Position numbers and translations under genes: made by a program. A stretch of 5,346 nucleotides of DNA from Candidatus Bipolaricaulota bacterium (lineage in GTDB: Bacteria > Bipolaricaulota > Bipolaricaulia > UBA7950 > UBA9294), in contig JAJOKK010000080.1 in assembly GCA_021129875.1 (NCBI GenBank), positions 1 through 5,346 of the forward strand, written 5' to 3'. Below, piece after piece: positions 1 to 5,337 of the stretch (position 1 is the stretch's first letter; every line of letters begins with the position of its first letter). Under the pieces are notes generated by a model. It worked only from the letters and a program-made list of their open reading frames with translations, was not told the DNA's origin and did no database searches.

Positions 1-231
1 CCCGTGATTACGTCACTCAACCTCGTGACATGTCGTGTTCACTGTCGAACGCCTGGCTGAGGTCCATATGTTTTTGAGGGGCCGTGCTGTGTCGAGTGGG
101 GTCGTGGGCGTTTTTAACGTTCGGGCTGCGCAAGCAAGACAGGGAGATCAGTAGGGTTTACAGGATGCCGTTCCGCTCCGCATGCGGTAAGATCGAGGTA
201 GAATAAAACTGTGCATCTAAGGAGAATGAGG
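1..231. other. Leader region upstream of gltX, no supported gene
   Basis: No reading frame here can be supported as a gene. Two + strand frames are open from the left edge and stop at 58-60 and 75-77. Either could be the tail of an upstream gene, but the peptides are too short to recognise. Small perfect palindromes are present: GACATGTC at 27-34 and CCGCATGCGG at 178-187. A -10-like TAGAAT lies at 199-204 but has no matching -35 at 16-19 nt. No T-box, riboswitch or hairpin followed by a T-run was recognised, so regulation of the operon cannot be read from this leader. Confidence 0.5.
219..224 (+). promoter_or_regulatory. Ribosome binding site of gltX (decides the start)
   Basis: AAGGAG at 219-224 lies 7 nt before the ATG at 232. 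Two other in-frame starts exist, GTG at 211 and ATG at 226. The GTG lies upstream of this site, and the ATG at 226 is only 1 nt from it, too close for normal initiation. The protein read from 232 begins MVKVRFAPSPTG, which is how this family normally starts. Confidence 0.8.
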
Positions 232-1506
232 ATGGTCAAGGTAAGGTTCGCCCCGAGTCCGACCGGGTACTTGCATGTAGGCGGGGCTCGTACTGCGCTC
301 TTTAACTGGTTGTACGCGCGTCATCATTGTGGAACGTTCGTCCTGCGAATCGAGGATACTGATAAGGAGCGGTCGACGCAGGCGTCGATCGAGCAGATCG
401 TCGCGGCGATGAGTTGGTTGGGGCTCGACTGGGATGAATACCACTGCCAGACAGAGCGCAGCGACCTCCATCTGCAGGCGGCGCAGGGTCTGATCGACCG
501 AGGCCTGGCCTACGAGCACGACGGGGCGTGGTGGTTCCGCGTTCCGGTGGATGGGGAGATGGTCGTTCGCGATCTCCTGCGGGGGGACGTAACCTTCAAG
601 CACGAACAGCTGAAGGACTTTGTCATCCGACGCTCCGATGGGAGCTTCGTCTACAACTTCGTGGTGGTTGTCGATGACGCCGATATGGGGATTACTCATG
701 TAATCCGCGGGGACGATCACCTCATCAATACTCCTAGGCAGATCCTCCTCTACGAGGCGCTGGGGCGGCCGCTCCCTCTTTTTGCCCACCTTCCGATGAT
801 CCTCGGTACGGATCGCGCACGACTCTCCAAGCGACATGGAGTGACCTCGGTCCTCGAATACCGGCGGCGTGGGTTTCTCCCCGAGACCATGGTTAACTTC
901 CTGGCCCGCCTCGGCTGGTCGCACGGGGATCAGGAGATCTTCACCCGGGAGGAGCTAATCGGGCTGTTCGATCTAGACAGCGTGGGGAGTTCGGCGGCGA
1001 TCTTCGATGAGGCAAAGCTAAAGTGGCTTAACCAGTGTCATCTTAAGACGGCCGATCCCGACCGGATTCTCGCGCTGGTCAAACCGTTCGTCCTTGATGG
1101 ACGAGAGGTGACCGAGCAGATGTGGCGCGATGCCGGAGAGGAGCGGCTTGTGCTCGGGCTCTCCCTCCTGCGCGACCGGTGCGCGACCCTCGCCGATCTG
1201 GCGGAGGTGATGACGATCCTTTTCCCGGTTCGGCTTGCGCATGAGAAGGAGATCCGTCTCGCGGAAGGCGAACGGGAACTGATTACGGCGGTGGTCGACA
1301 CCCTGGCCGGACTTGCGCTGTTCACCCCTGACGCGGTAGAGAGCGCACTGCGGGAGGCGCTTGCAAAGTACGGGGCAAAGCTGAAGGATGTGGCGAAGAA
1401 TATTCGCATGGCGACAACCGGTCGCGGAGTCGGGCCGGGGCTGTTCGATCTCCTCTCCGTGGTCGGACGAGACCTTGTCATCGCCCGGCTTAAAAGTCTG
1501 ATCTAA
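232..1506 (+). CDS. gltX: Glutamyl-tRNA synthetase, compact form lacking the zinc/connective insert
   Basis: Cytoplasmic class I aminoacyl-tRNA synthetase that joins glutamate to tRNA-Glu using ATP. The Rossmann start FAPSPTGYLHVGG carries the HIGH-type signature HVGG at residues 15-18. Other landmarks are RIEDTD (39-44), VVDDADMGITHVIRGDDHL (147-164), the KMSKS-type RLSKR (197-201) and LGWS (227-230). A helical anticodon-binding C-terminus ends GRGVGPGLFDLLSVVGRD. Thus it is full GluRS, not the truncated GluQ-RS. The protein is 424 residues, against about 460-500 usual. Against my recollection of the Thermus enzyme, about 9 residues are missing near 70 and about 37 between GLAY (91-94) and FRVP (102-105). 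This removes the segment that carries the zinc cysteines in the E. coli enzyme. Arg316 in LLRDRCATL appears to match Thermus Arg358, linked to discrimination of tRNA-Glu from tRNA-Gln. It is the first gene of an apparent operon. Identity is very secure; the discrimination call is inference. Confidence 0.96.
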   Translation: MVKVRFAPSPTGYLHVGGARTALFNWLYARHHCGTFVLRIEDTDKERSTQASIEQIVAAMSWLGLDWDEYHCQTERSDLHLQAAQGLIDRGLAYEHDGAWWFRVPVDGEMVVRDLLRGDVTFKHEQLKDFVIRRSDGSFVYNFVVVVDDADMGITHVIRGDDHLINTPRQILLYEALGRPLPLFAHLPMILGTDRARLSKRHGVTSVLEYRRRGFLPETMVNFLARLGWSHGDQEIFTREELIGLFDLDSVGSSAAIFDEAKLKWLNQCHLKTADPDRILALVKPFVLDGREVTEQMWRDAGEERLVLGLSLLRDRCATLADLAEVMTILFPVRLAHEKEIRLAEGERELITAVVDTLAGLALFTPDAVESALREALAKYGAKLKDVAKNIRMATTGRGVGPGLFDLLSVVGRDLVIARLKSLI

Positions 1507-1513
1507 GGGAGGA
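1505..1513 (+). promoter_or_regulatory. Ribosome binding site of the TlpA-like gene, overlapping the gltX stop
   Basis: AAGGGAGGA begins inside the gltX TAA stop (1504-1506). Its GGAGG core (1508-1512) lies 5 nt before the ATG at 1518. This strong site within an 11-nt intergenic gap supports co-transcription with gltX and fixes the start of the next gene. Confidence 0.75.
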
Positions 1514-1517
1514 TCGG

Positions 1518-2720
1518 ATGATACGAAAGTTGCTGTTCATCTCTATCAGCTTTTTCGTTCTCTTTGCAAGCAATCAACATGCTGCTTTGGCGGATGTCGA
1601 TCTGCCGGATGCCTCTGCGCCAGGCGTCTACACCGCGTACCTCCACGACGGAGGTTCGATCCTCGACATTGTCGGTTCCTGCTACCCTCAATCGCTCGAA
1701 CTTTCGTCGACCCCGTGTGCCGGCGTCCGATGGCCCACACCTCTTGAGGATCCTCTCTATGGGTTCATCCGGCTGAACAGGGAGGAGTTTCCCTTAGTCA
1801 TCGACCGAGTGGCGGATCCGGCAGCCCTTTTTATTGACCTTGATCGCAGCGGTCGTTTTCAGGAGATCGAATGGATGCGGCGATTGGCGGATGGGAGGTT
1901 CCTGGCCGCGGCTTCCTTCCGACTCTACTATGAGGCGGAAGCAAAGCCGCTCTGCTACCCGATTTTCCTCATCTGGAACCCGTTCTCCCCCTACAGGATT
2001 GTTTTCTGCCGCGCTTCCTACCGCCGCGGTGAGCTTGAACTTGGAGGGATTGTCTACCAGATTGTATTGGTCGATGAGAATACGGACGGCCGTTATGACG
2101 ATCTTGAGCAGACGCGGCTGTACATTGACCTTGATCGGGATGGCGTCTTCCTTGCAACTGACTATTCCCATGAGCGGTACTGGCTCTCAGAGCCGTTCAA
2201 CATAGCGGGAACGGTCTACCGCGTCGCCTCGGTCAGCCCTGGCGGAACGAGGATGGTGGTCGAGGAGACCGATGAGTGGGTGGCGGAGAAGCCGTCGCTT
2301 GCGGTGGGAGCGCCCGCCCCTCTGTTCACTGCAATCGACCGAGCCGGAGCAGAGATCGCCCTTACCGCACTGCGGGGTGAGATCGTCCTTCTCGTCTTTT
2401 GGGCCAGTTGGTGCCCGGCATGCCGCGAAGAGCTCCTGCAATTGGCAGCGATCGTCGCCGACTACACAGCAGACAGAGTGGTGATGATCGGGATTAATCT
2501 CGACCAGAATGAGGAGTGCTTCCTCCAGGCGGCTGCGGAGTACGACTTCTTCTCTTTTCAGATCCACGACGATCTGGGCGGTCCGATCTCCAGACTCTAT
2601 CGGATCACAGTGATCCCCTTCCTCTACTTGATCGACCGCGAAGGGATGATTCGTGGAAGAGGATTGCGCGGGGAACAGGTACGCCAGGCGATCGCGACGC
2701 TCCTTGACGAGCAGCAATGA
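1518..2720 (+). CDS. Secreted TlpA-like thioredoxin with EF-hand-like loops
   Basis: Probable extracytoplasmic thiol-disulfide oxidoreductase of 400 residues. The N-terminus (MIRKLLFISISFFVLF) is a Sec signal peptide, with likely cleavage after AALA at residue 25. The C-terminal domain (about 260-398) is TlpA/AhpC-type thioredoxin. It has the redox motif WCPAC (C299, C302) after VLLVFWAS, a cis-proline region VIPFLYLID (P367) and a typical LYRITVIP strand. The N-terminal half (about 35-250) holds three loops with EF-hand spacing. These are D107-D109-S111-G112-E118, D186-N188-D190-G191-E197 and D204-D206-D208-G209-D215. They suggest calcium binding. Four extra cysteines (55, 67, 146, 164) may form structural disulfides. 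Similar GrFxD/DLDRDG modules before redoxin domains occur, from memory, in other bacteria. It lies 11 nt after gltX and overlaps uppP by 4 nt. The partner (cytochrome maturation, general reduction or other) cannot be told from the sequence. Confidence 0.88.
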   Translation: MIRKLLFISISFFVLFASNQHAALADVDLPDASAPGVYTAYLHDGGSILDIVGSCYPQSLELSSTPCAGVRWPTPLEDPLYGFIRLNREEFPLVIDRVADPAALFIDLDRSGRFQEIEWMRRLADGRFLAAASFRLYYEAEAKPLCYPIFLIWNPFSPYRIVFCRASYRRGELELGGIVYQIVLVDENTDGRYDDLEQTRLYIDLDRDGVFLATDYSHERYWLSEPFNIAGTVYRVASVSPGGTRMVVEETDEWVAEKPSLAVGAPAPLFTAIDRAGAEIALTALRGEIVLLVFWASWCPACREELLQLAAIVADYTADRVVMIGINLDQNEECFLQAAAEYDFFSFQIHDDLGGPISRLYRITVIPFLYLIDREGMIRGRGLRGEQVRQAIATLLDEQQ

Positions 2721-3499
2721 TCTATTACTTTATTCTCGGGATCGTACAGGGGTTGACCGAGTTTCTCCCCATCTCAAGCTCGGCCCACCTCGTCCTTGCT
2801 GGGAGGTTTCTCGGGTTCGATCCGCCTGGTCTCCTGTTGGAAGCGGTCGTCCACCTGGGGACGCTGTGCTCCGTCCTCCTCCTTTTCCGCCGCGATATTG
2901 CGCGGCTCGTGCGTGGTCTGTTCAACAGTGGAGAAGAGCGGCGGCGGATCGGCCGGCTCGTCGTGGGGACGCTTCCGATCGTCCTCTGCGGCTTCCTGCT
3001 CCAGGAGAAGATCGAGGCGGCGTTCTCCTCCCTGGTGATCATCGGGTTCTCCCTCCTCGTGACCGGGGCGCTCCTCTTCCTCGCCGATCACGCGGGCCGG
3101 AAAGCAGAGCGCAGCGAGGTCCGTCTTCGCGATTCGCTCCTCATCGGCCTCTCCCAGGCCGCAGCGCTCCTTCCGGGGATATCGCGCAGCGGGGCGACGA
3201 TAGCCACCGGGATGATCCTCGGCATCCGTGGTGCGGAGGCGGCCCGGTTCTCCTTCCTCCTTTCGATCCCGGCGATCCTCGGCGCGGGCGGGCTGAAGCT
3301 CTACCAGGCGCTCAACAATGTGACCGCCACTTCGAACGAGTGGGCCGGACTCCTACTCGGTGCGCTAACGGCGGGAGCTGTCGGCGCTCTAGCGATCAAG
3401 GGCCTTCTAGCGGTCATCTCGCGCGGCCGGTTGAAAACGTTCGGGGTCTACTGCCTCGCTGTCGGCCTTGCTGTTATCGTCTACTCATATCTCACCTGA
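2717..3499 (+). CDS. uppP: Undecaprenyl-diphosphate phosphatase
   Basis: Integral membrane enzyme (BacA/UppP family) that removes a phosphate from undecaprenyl diphosphate. It thereby recycles the carrier lipid for peptidoglycan and other wall polymers, and overproduction of the family is known to give bacitracin resistance. The protein is 260 residues, close to the usual 265-280. The first signature, QGLTEFLPISSSAHL (11-25), has the (E/Q)xxxE acid E15 and the catalytic-type His24. The second, LLPGISRSGATI (151-162), has Arg157. A further family stretch is RFSFLLSIPAILGAG (177-191). Hydrophobic segments run through the whole length, with a charged stretch near 125-140. The ATG overlaps the stop of the TlpA-like gene as ATGA (2717-2720). 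There is no good Shine-Dalgarno site, which suggests translational coupling. It is the last gene of the apparent gltX operon. Confidence 0.96.
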   Translation: MIYYFILGIVQGLTEFLPISSSAHLVLAGRFLGFDPPGLLLEAVVHLGTLCSVLLLFRRDIARLVRGLFNSGEERRRIGRLVVGTLPIVLCGFLLQEKIEAAFSSLVIIGFSLLVTGALLFLADHAGRKAERSEVRLRDSLLIGLSQAAALLPGISRSGATIATGMILGIRGAEAARFSFLLSIPAILGAGGLKLYQALNNVTATSNEWAGLLLGALTAGAVGALAIKGLLAVISRGRLKTFGVYCLAVGLAVIVYSYLT

Positions 3500-3740
3500 A
3501 TCTGCTATCGGCCAAAGGAAACCCATTCCGTCTGCGGCCGAATGAGATCTTTCGTCGCCCTCCGATCTTGCGCATCACCGTTCGCTTATCGACGATATCC
3601 GTGATCCGCCGGTCCGTAGTGCTCCCGGAAACGGACGCAGGCTGAACAAGCAACAGGCTGTCTGCCCTTCTTTTTGCTGTCATCTGTGGTTTACCCGATC
3701 TTCGCGTTGGATCTGTAGCTGTCTTTCAGCAGCCGATCCC
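3500..3740. other. Intergenic region between uppP and the DUF418 promoter
   Basis: No convincing gene. The only longer frame is a 63-codon minus-strand frame (3492-3683) with no ribosome binding site and no recognisable motif. Several imperfect or short dyads occur. TCGGCC at 3508-3513 pairs with GGCCGA at 3536-3541, enclosing GGAA/TTCC. GTCCGT at 3612-3617 pairs with ACGGAC at 3631-3636. A direct repeat CAGGCTG occurs at 3638-3644 and 3654-3660. Except for the candidate at 3637-3675, none is followed by a T-run. Confidence 0.5.
3637..3675 (+). terminator. Possible weak intrinsic terminator of the gltX-uppP operon
   Basis: GCAGGC (3637-3642) can pair with GTCTGC (3660-3665), five Watson-Crick pairs plus one G-U. 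It is followed at once by CCTTCTTTTT (3666-3675). The loop is long (17 nt) and the stem is short, so this is a weak candidate. Its position, about 140 nt after uppP and before the next promoter, fits an operon end. Confidence 0.35.
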
Positions 3741-3768
3741 TTGACATAAAACAATTTCATGGTACGCT
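3741..3768 (+). promoter_or_regulatory. Sigma70-type promoter for the DUF418 gene
   Basis: The -35 box is a perfect TTGACA at 3741-3746. After a 16-nt AT-rich spacer the -10 box is TACGCT at 3763-3768, matching TATAAT at positions 1, 2 and 6. A TG at 3760-3761 gives an extended -10. Transcription would begin near 3775, leaving a leader of about 75 nt before the ATG at 3850. The box quality and the position in an intergenic gap make this the best promoter in the window. Confidence 0.7.
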
Positions 3769-3849
3769 TGTGTGAGTCAAGAGACAGAGTGTAAAGACGA
3801 GAGTAGGACCAGTAATTGTAGGTAGAATCGAAGAGGAGGATGGTCGGTT

Positions 3850-5094
3850 ATGGAACGCTCGGACTTGGCCCCTATGGATACTCGCCAGCGGATAGAGGTG
3901 GTCGATATCATCCGCGGTGTCGCCCTGTTCGGTATATTGCTGGTCAATATGTCCATGTTTCGGCTGGATATGGCCCCAATGTTCATCGGAATAGCCGGCC
4001 TGCCGGGTGCCGCAGTCCCCGTTGGTCTCTGGGACCGTGTTGCACACTGGGGTATCCAGTTGTTCGCCGCAGGCAGATTCTATCCGATCCTCGCCATGTT
4101 ATTCGGGCTGGGGTGCTACATGATCATGCAGCGGGCCGAGCAGAAGGGGATTTCCGCCAAGCCGCTCCTTTGGCGTAGATTGCTGCTGCTTCTGGTGTTC
4201 GGGGTTCTGCATTATGTCTTTATCTGGTTCGGAGACATCCTCCACGTCTTCGCCGCCACCGGGGTCTTCCTCCTGCTGTTTATGCGCAAGAGCACTGTCT
4301 CGTTGCGGAAATGGATCATCGGATTGAGTATCGTCGGACTCCTTGTGCTCGGGCTTTTAGGGGGGATGCTTCATTGGGTGATGCCACTGGAGGCGGTGAT
4401 CCCGGAAGCAGGGGACGCGGCAAAGGTTATGGATTTCGACTTCTCTGGTCTTGCAGAAGTGATGGGACAGGGATCATACTGGGCGGTTGTCAGGTTCCGC
4501 GCCTTCATGTTGCCGCTCTCCCTGATCGGCCTTCTGATCACGATTCCGCTTACGCTCATATTCTTTCTGATCGGCCTCTATGCCGGAAAGGCGGGGATCG
4601 TCGACCGATTAACCGGTGGCCCGGGTCCGTTCAGACGGATGCTGCTGCCGGCGCTGATCATTGGTGCACTCGGCATGGGCATTGCGACATGGATGAGTTT
4701 TGCAGGTGGCTTCTTAATGCTGGTATTCGCAGCGATGCTGGGGATGATCGGTGGAATAGGATTTGTCGTGACGTACATCTCTGCGCTGGTCTTATCAGCA
4801 CAGACTGCACGCGGCAGAAGGCTTCTGCGGCCCTTTATTCAGGTAGGACGGATGCCGTTGACTACCTACCTGATGCAGTCCGTCATCGCTACCTTGCTCT
4901 TCTACGGCTACGGCCTGGGGCTTGCTGGACGAGTAGGGGCCGGGGTGGGAGTACTCCTGACTATCGGCATATTCGCAATGCAGATGCTGTTCAGTCATCT
5001 GTGGTTCAAGACTTTCGCGTTCGGCCCGGCGGAATGGCTGTGGCGGCGGTTGATGTATCGTAAAAAGCTGTCGCTCCGCTCCGCGGCCAGCTAA
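3850..5094 (+). CDS. YeiB/DUF418 family multi-pass membrane protein
   Basis: Inner-membrane protein of 414 residues, of unknown biochemical function. The N-terminal family signature RIEVVDIIRGVALFGILLVN runs from 14 to 33, followed by FYPILAMLFGLG (77-88) and WFGDILHVFAATG (126-138). The C-terminal DUF418 region (about 240-405) has GRMPLTTYLMQS (333-344), FYGYGLGLAG (351-360) and GPAEWLWRRLMY (392-403). About ten hydrophobic segments are seen, near 18-36, 75-93, 108-126, 129-146, 156-176, 218-245, 264-284, 286-314, 336-355 and 365-385. From family knowledge, the fold is thought to be related to membrane acyltransferases, but no substrate is established. AGGAGG (3834-3839) lies 10 nt before the ATG at 3850, slightly long. 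An out-of-frame ATG at 3840 abuts it, and an in-frame ATG at 3874 is a weaker alternative. It has its own promoter and so is probably a single transcription unit. It ends with TAA TAG TGA. Confidence 0.9.
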   Translation: MERSDLAPMDTRQRIEVVDIIRGVALFGILLVNMSMFRLDMAPMFIGIAGLPGAAVPVGLWDRVAHWGIQLFAAGRFYPILAMLFGLGCYMIMQRAEQKGISAKPLLWRRLLLLLVFGVLHYVFIWFGDILHVFAATGVFLLLFMRKSTVSLRKWIIGLSIVGLLVLGLLGGMLHWVMPLEAVIPEAGDAAKVMDFDFSGLAEVMGQGSYWAVVRFRAFMLPLSLIGLLITIPLTLIFFLIGLYAGKAGIVDRLTGGPGPFRRMLLPALIIGALGMGIATWMSFAGGFLMLVFAAMLGMIGGIGFVVTYISALVLSAQTARGRRLLRPFIQVGRMPLTTYLMQSVIATLLFYGYGLGLAGRVGAGVGVLLTIGIFAMQMLFSHLWFKTFAFGPAEWLWRRLMYRKKLSLRSAAS

Positions 5095-5151
5095 TAGTGA
5101 TCTGCATCCGGTCGAGTCGGTGAAGCGCGAGGGACTATCCGTTCGGGTGAA

Positions 5152-5180
5152 TTCAAAATGAAAATTGCAAACTTTATAAA
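5152..5180 (+). promoter_or_regulatory. Possible + strand promoter inside the AT-rich segment
   Basis: TTCAAA at 5152-5157 (4 of 6 to the -35 consensus) and TATAAA at 5175-5180 (5 of 6 to the -10) are separated by 17 nt. The -10 box lies in the left arm of the inverted repeat. AT-rich DNA gives such matches by chance, so this is tentative. It would direct transcription toward the right edge of the window. Confidence 0.2.
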
Positions 5181-5337
5181 ACCGAAATTTTCCATTCGTT
5201 TTTATAAAGTTTGTCTTACATTGTGTAAGGCGGATCCCCTAACGATTCAAGACCTGACTGCAACGGCAGACAGGCGCTCCGCGCAGGCAGGCCTCGAAGA
5301 GCGCAAAAAGATAAAAATCCCTATACTGTCGAGCTAA
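5158..5337 (+). CDS. Possible small ORF, 59 aa, unrecognised
   Basis: The frame runs from ATG at 5158 to TAA at 5335-5337. It encodes a basic peptide starting MKIANFIKPKFSIRFYK, followed by a two-cysteine stretch (C19, C23) and a charged, helix-prone C-terminus containing GLEERKKIKI. GGTGA at 5146-5150 lies 7 nt before the ATG and could serve as a weak ribosome binding site. The frame is the same as that of the preceding DUF418 gene and is open from 5101. The inverted repeat at 5168-5213 lies wholly within codons 4-19, so the repeat and the coding reading compete as explanations. I do not recognise the peptide or any domain. It may be a real small gene or a chance frame. Confidence 0.25.
   Translation: MKIANFIKPKFSIRFYKVCLTLCKADPLTIQDLTATADRRSAQAGLEERKKIKIPILSS
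5168..5213. repeat. 19-bp inverted repeat with 8-nt loop, AT-rich
   Basis: The left arm 5168-5186 starts CAAACTTTATAAAA. It is the reverse complement of the right arm 5195-5213, which ends TTTTATAAAGTTTG. They match at 18 of 19 positions, the only mismatch being C5182 against T5199. The loop is ATTTTCCA (5187-5194). Each arm contains TTTATAAA, itself a perfect 8-bp palindrome (5173-5180 and 5201-5208), 28 bp apart. There is no T-run after the right arm, so it is not a normal intrinsic terminator. It could be a regulator-binding site, an RNA hairpin or a mobile-DNA remnant. Confidence 0.85.
5215..5229. repeat. Perfect 6-bp dyad CTTACA-TTG-TGTAAG
   Basis: CTTACA (5215-5220) and TGTAAG (5224-5229) are exact reverse complements around a 3-nt centre, one base after the end of the larger inverted repeat. 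A TACA-n-TGTA core is a common operator shape, but the spacing here (3) differs from the 2-nt form of BlaI/CopY-type sites that I recall. Its role is unknown. Confidence 0.6.

Noticed and set aside
4..16. GTGA-N5-TCAC, resembling a CRP-type site
   Set aside because: The gap is 5, not 6, the flanking T and A are lacking, and it lies over 200 nt from gltX at the window edge.
165..206. 13-codon possible leader peptide before gltX (MPFRSACGKIEVE)
   Set aside because: An AGGG lies 8 nt upstream and two Glu codons occur near the end, but there is no Glu run and no alternative hairpin/T-run structure of an attenuator.
217..924. 235-codon minus-strand frame opposite gltX
   Set aside because: It is the antisense of a fully conserved synthetase, has no recognisable domain, and its peptide is rich in Arg, Pro and Glu as expected from a GC-rich shadow frame.
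2653..3645. 330-codon + strand frame across the TlpA end and uppP
   Set aside because: It overlaps uppP in another frame; the Arg/Pro/Ser-rich product has no family motif, whereas uppP has both catalytic signatures.
3492..3683. 63-codon minus-strand frame between uppP and DUF418
   Set aside because: No Shine-Dalgarno site before its ATG, a very basic featureless product, and it overlaps the possible terminator.
4311..5063. 250-codon + strand frame inside the DUF418 gene
   Set aside because: It is a shifted frame of a well-supported membrane protein, with no ribosome site and no domain.
5168..5213. The AT-rich palindrome as a dif site, CRISPR repeat or intrinsic terminator
   Set aside because: Arms and centre do not match the 11-6-11 dif layout; there is only one copy and no spacers; the stem is AT-rich with no T-run after it.
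5322..5327. TATACT as a -10 box near the right end
   Set aside because: No -35-like hexamer at 16-19 nt upstream and no downstream gene visible in the window.
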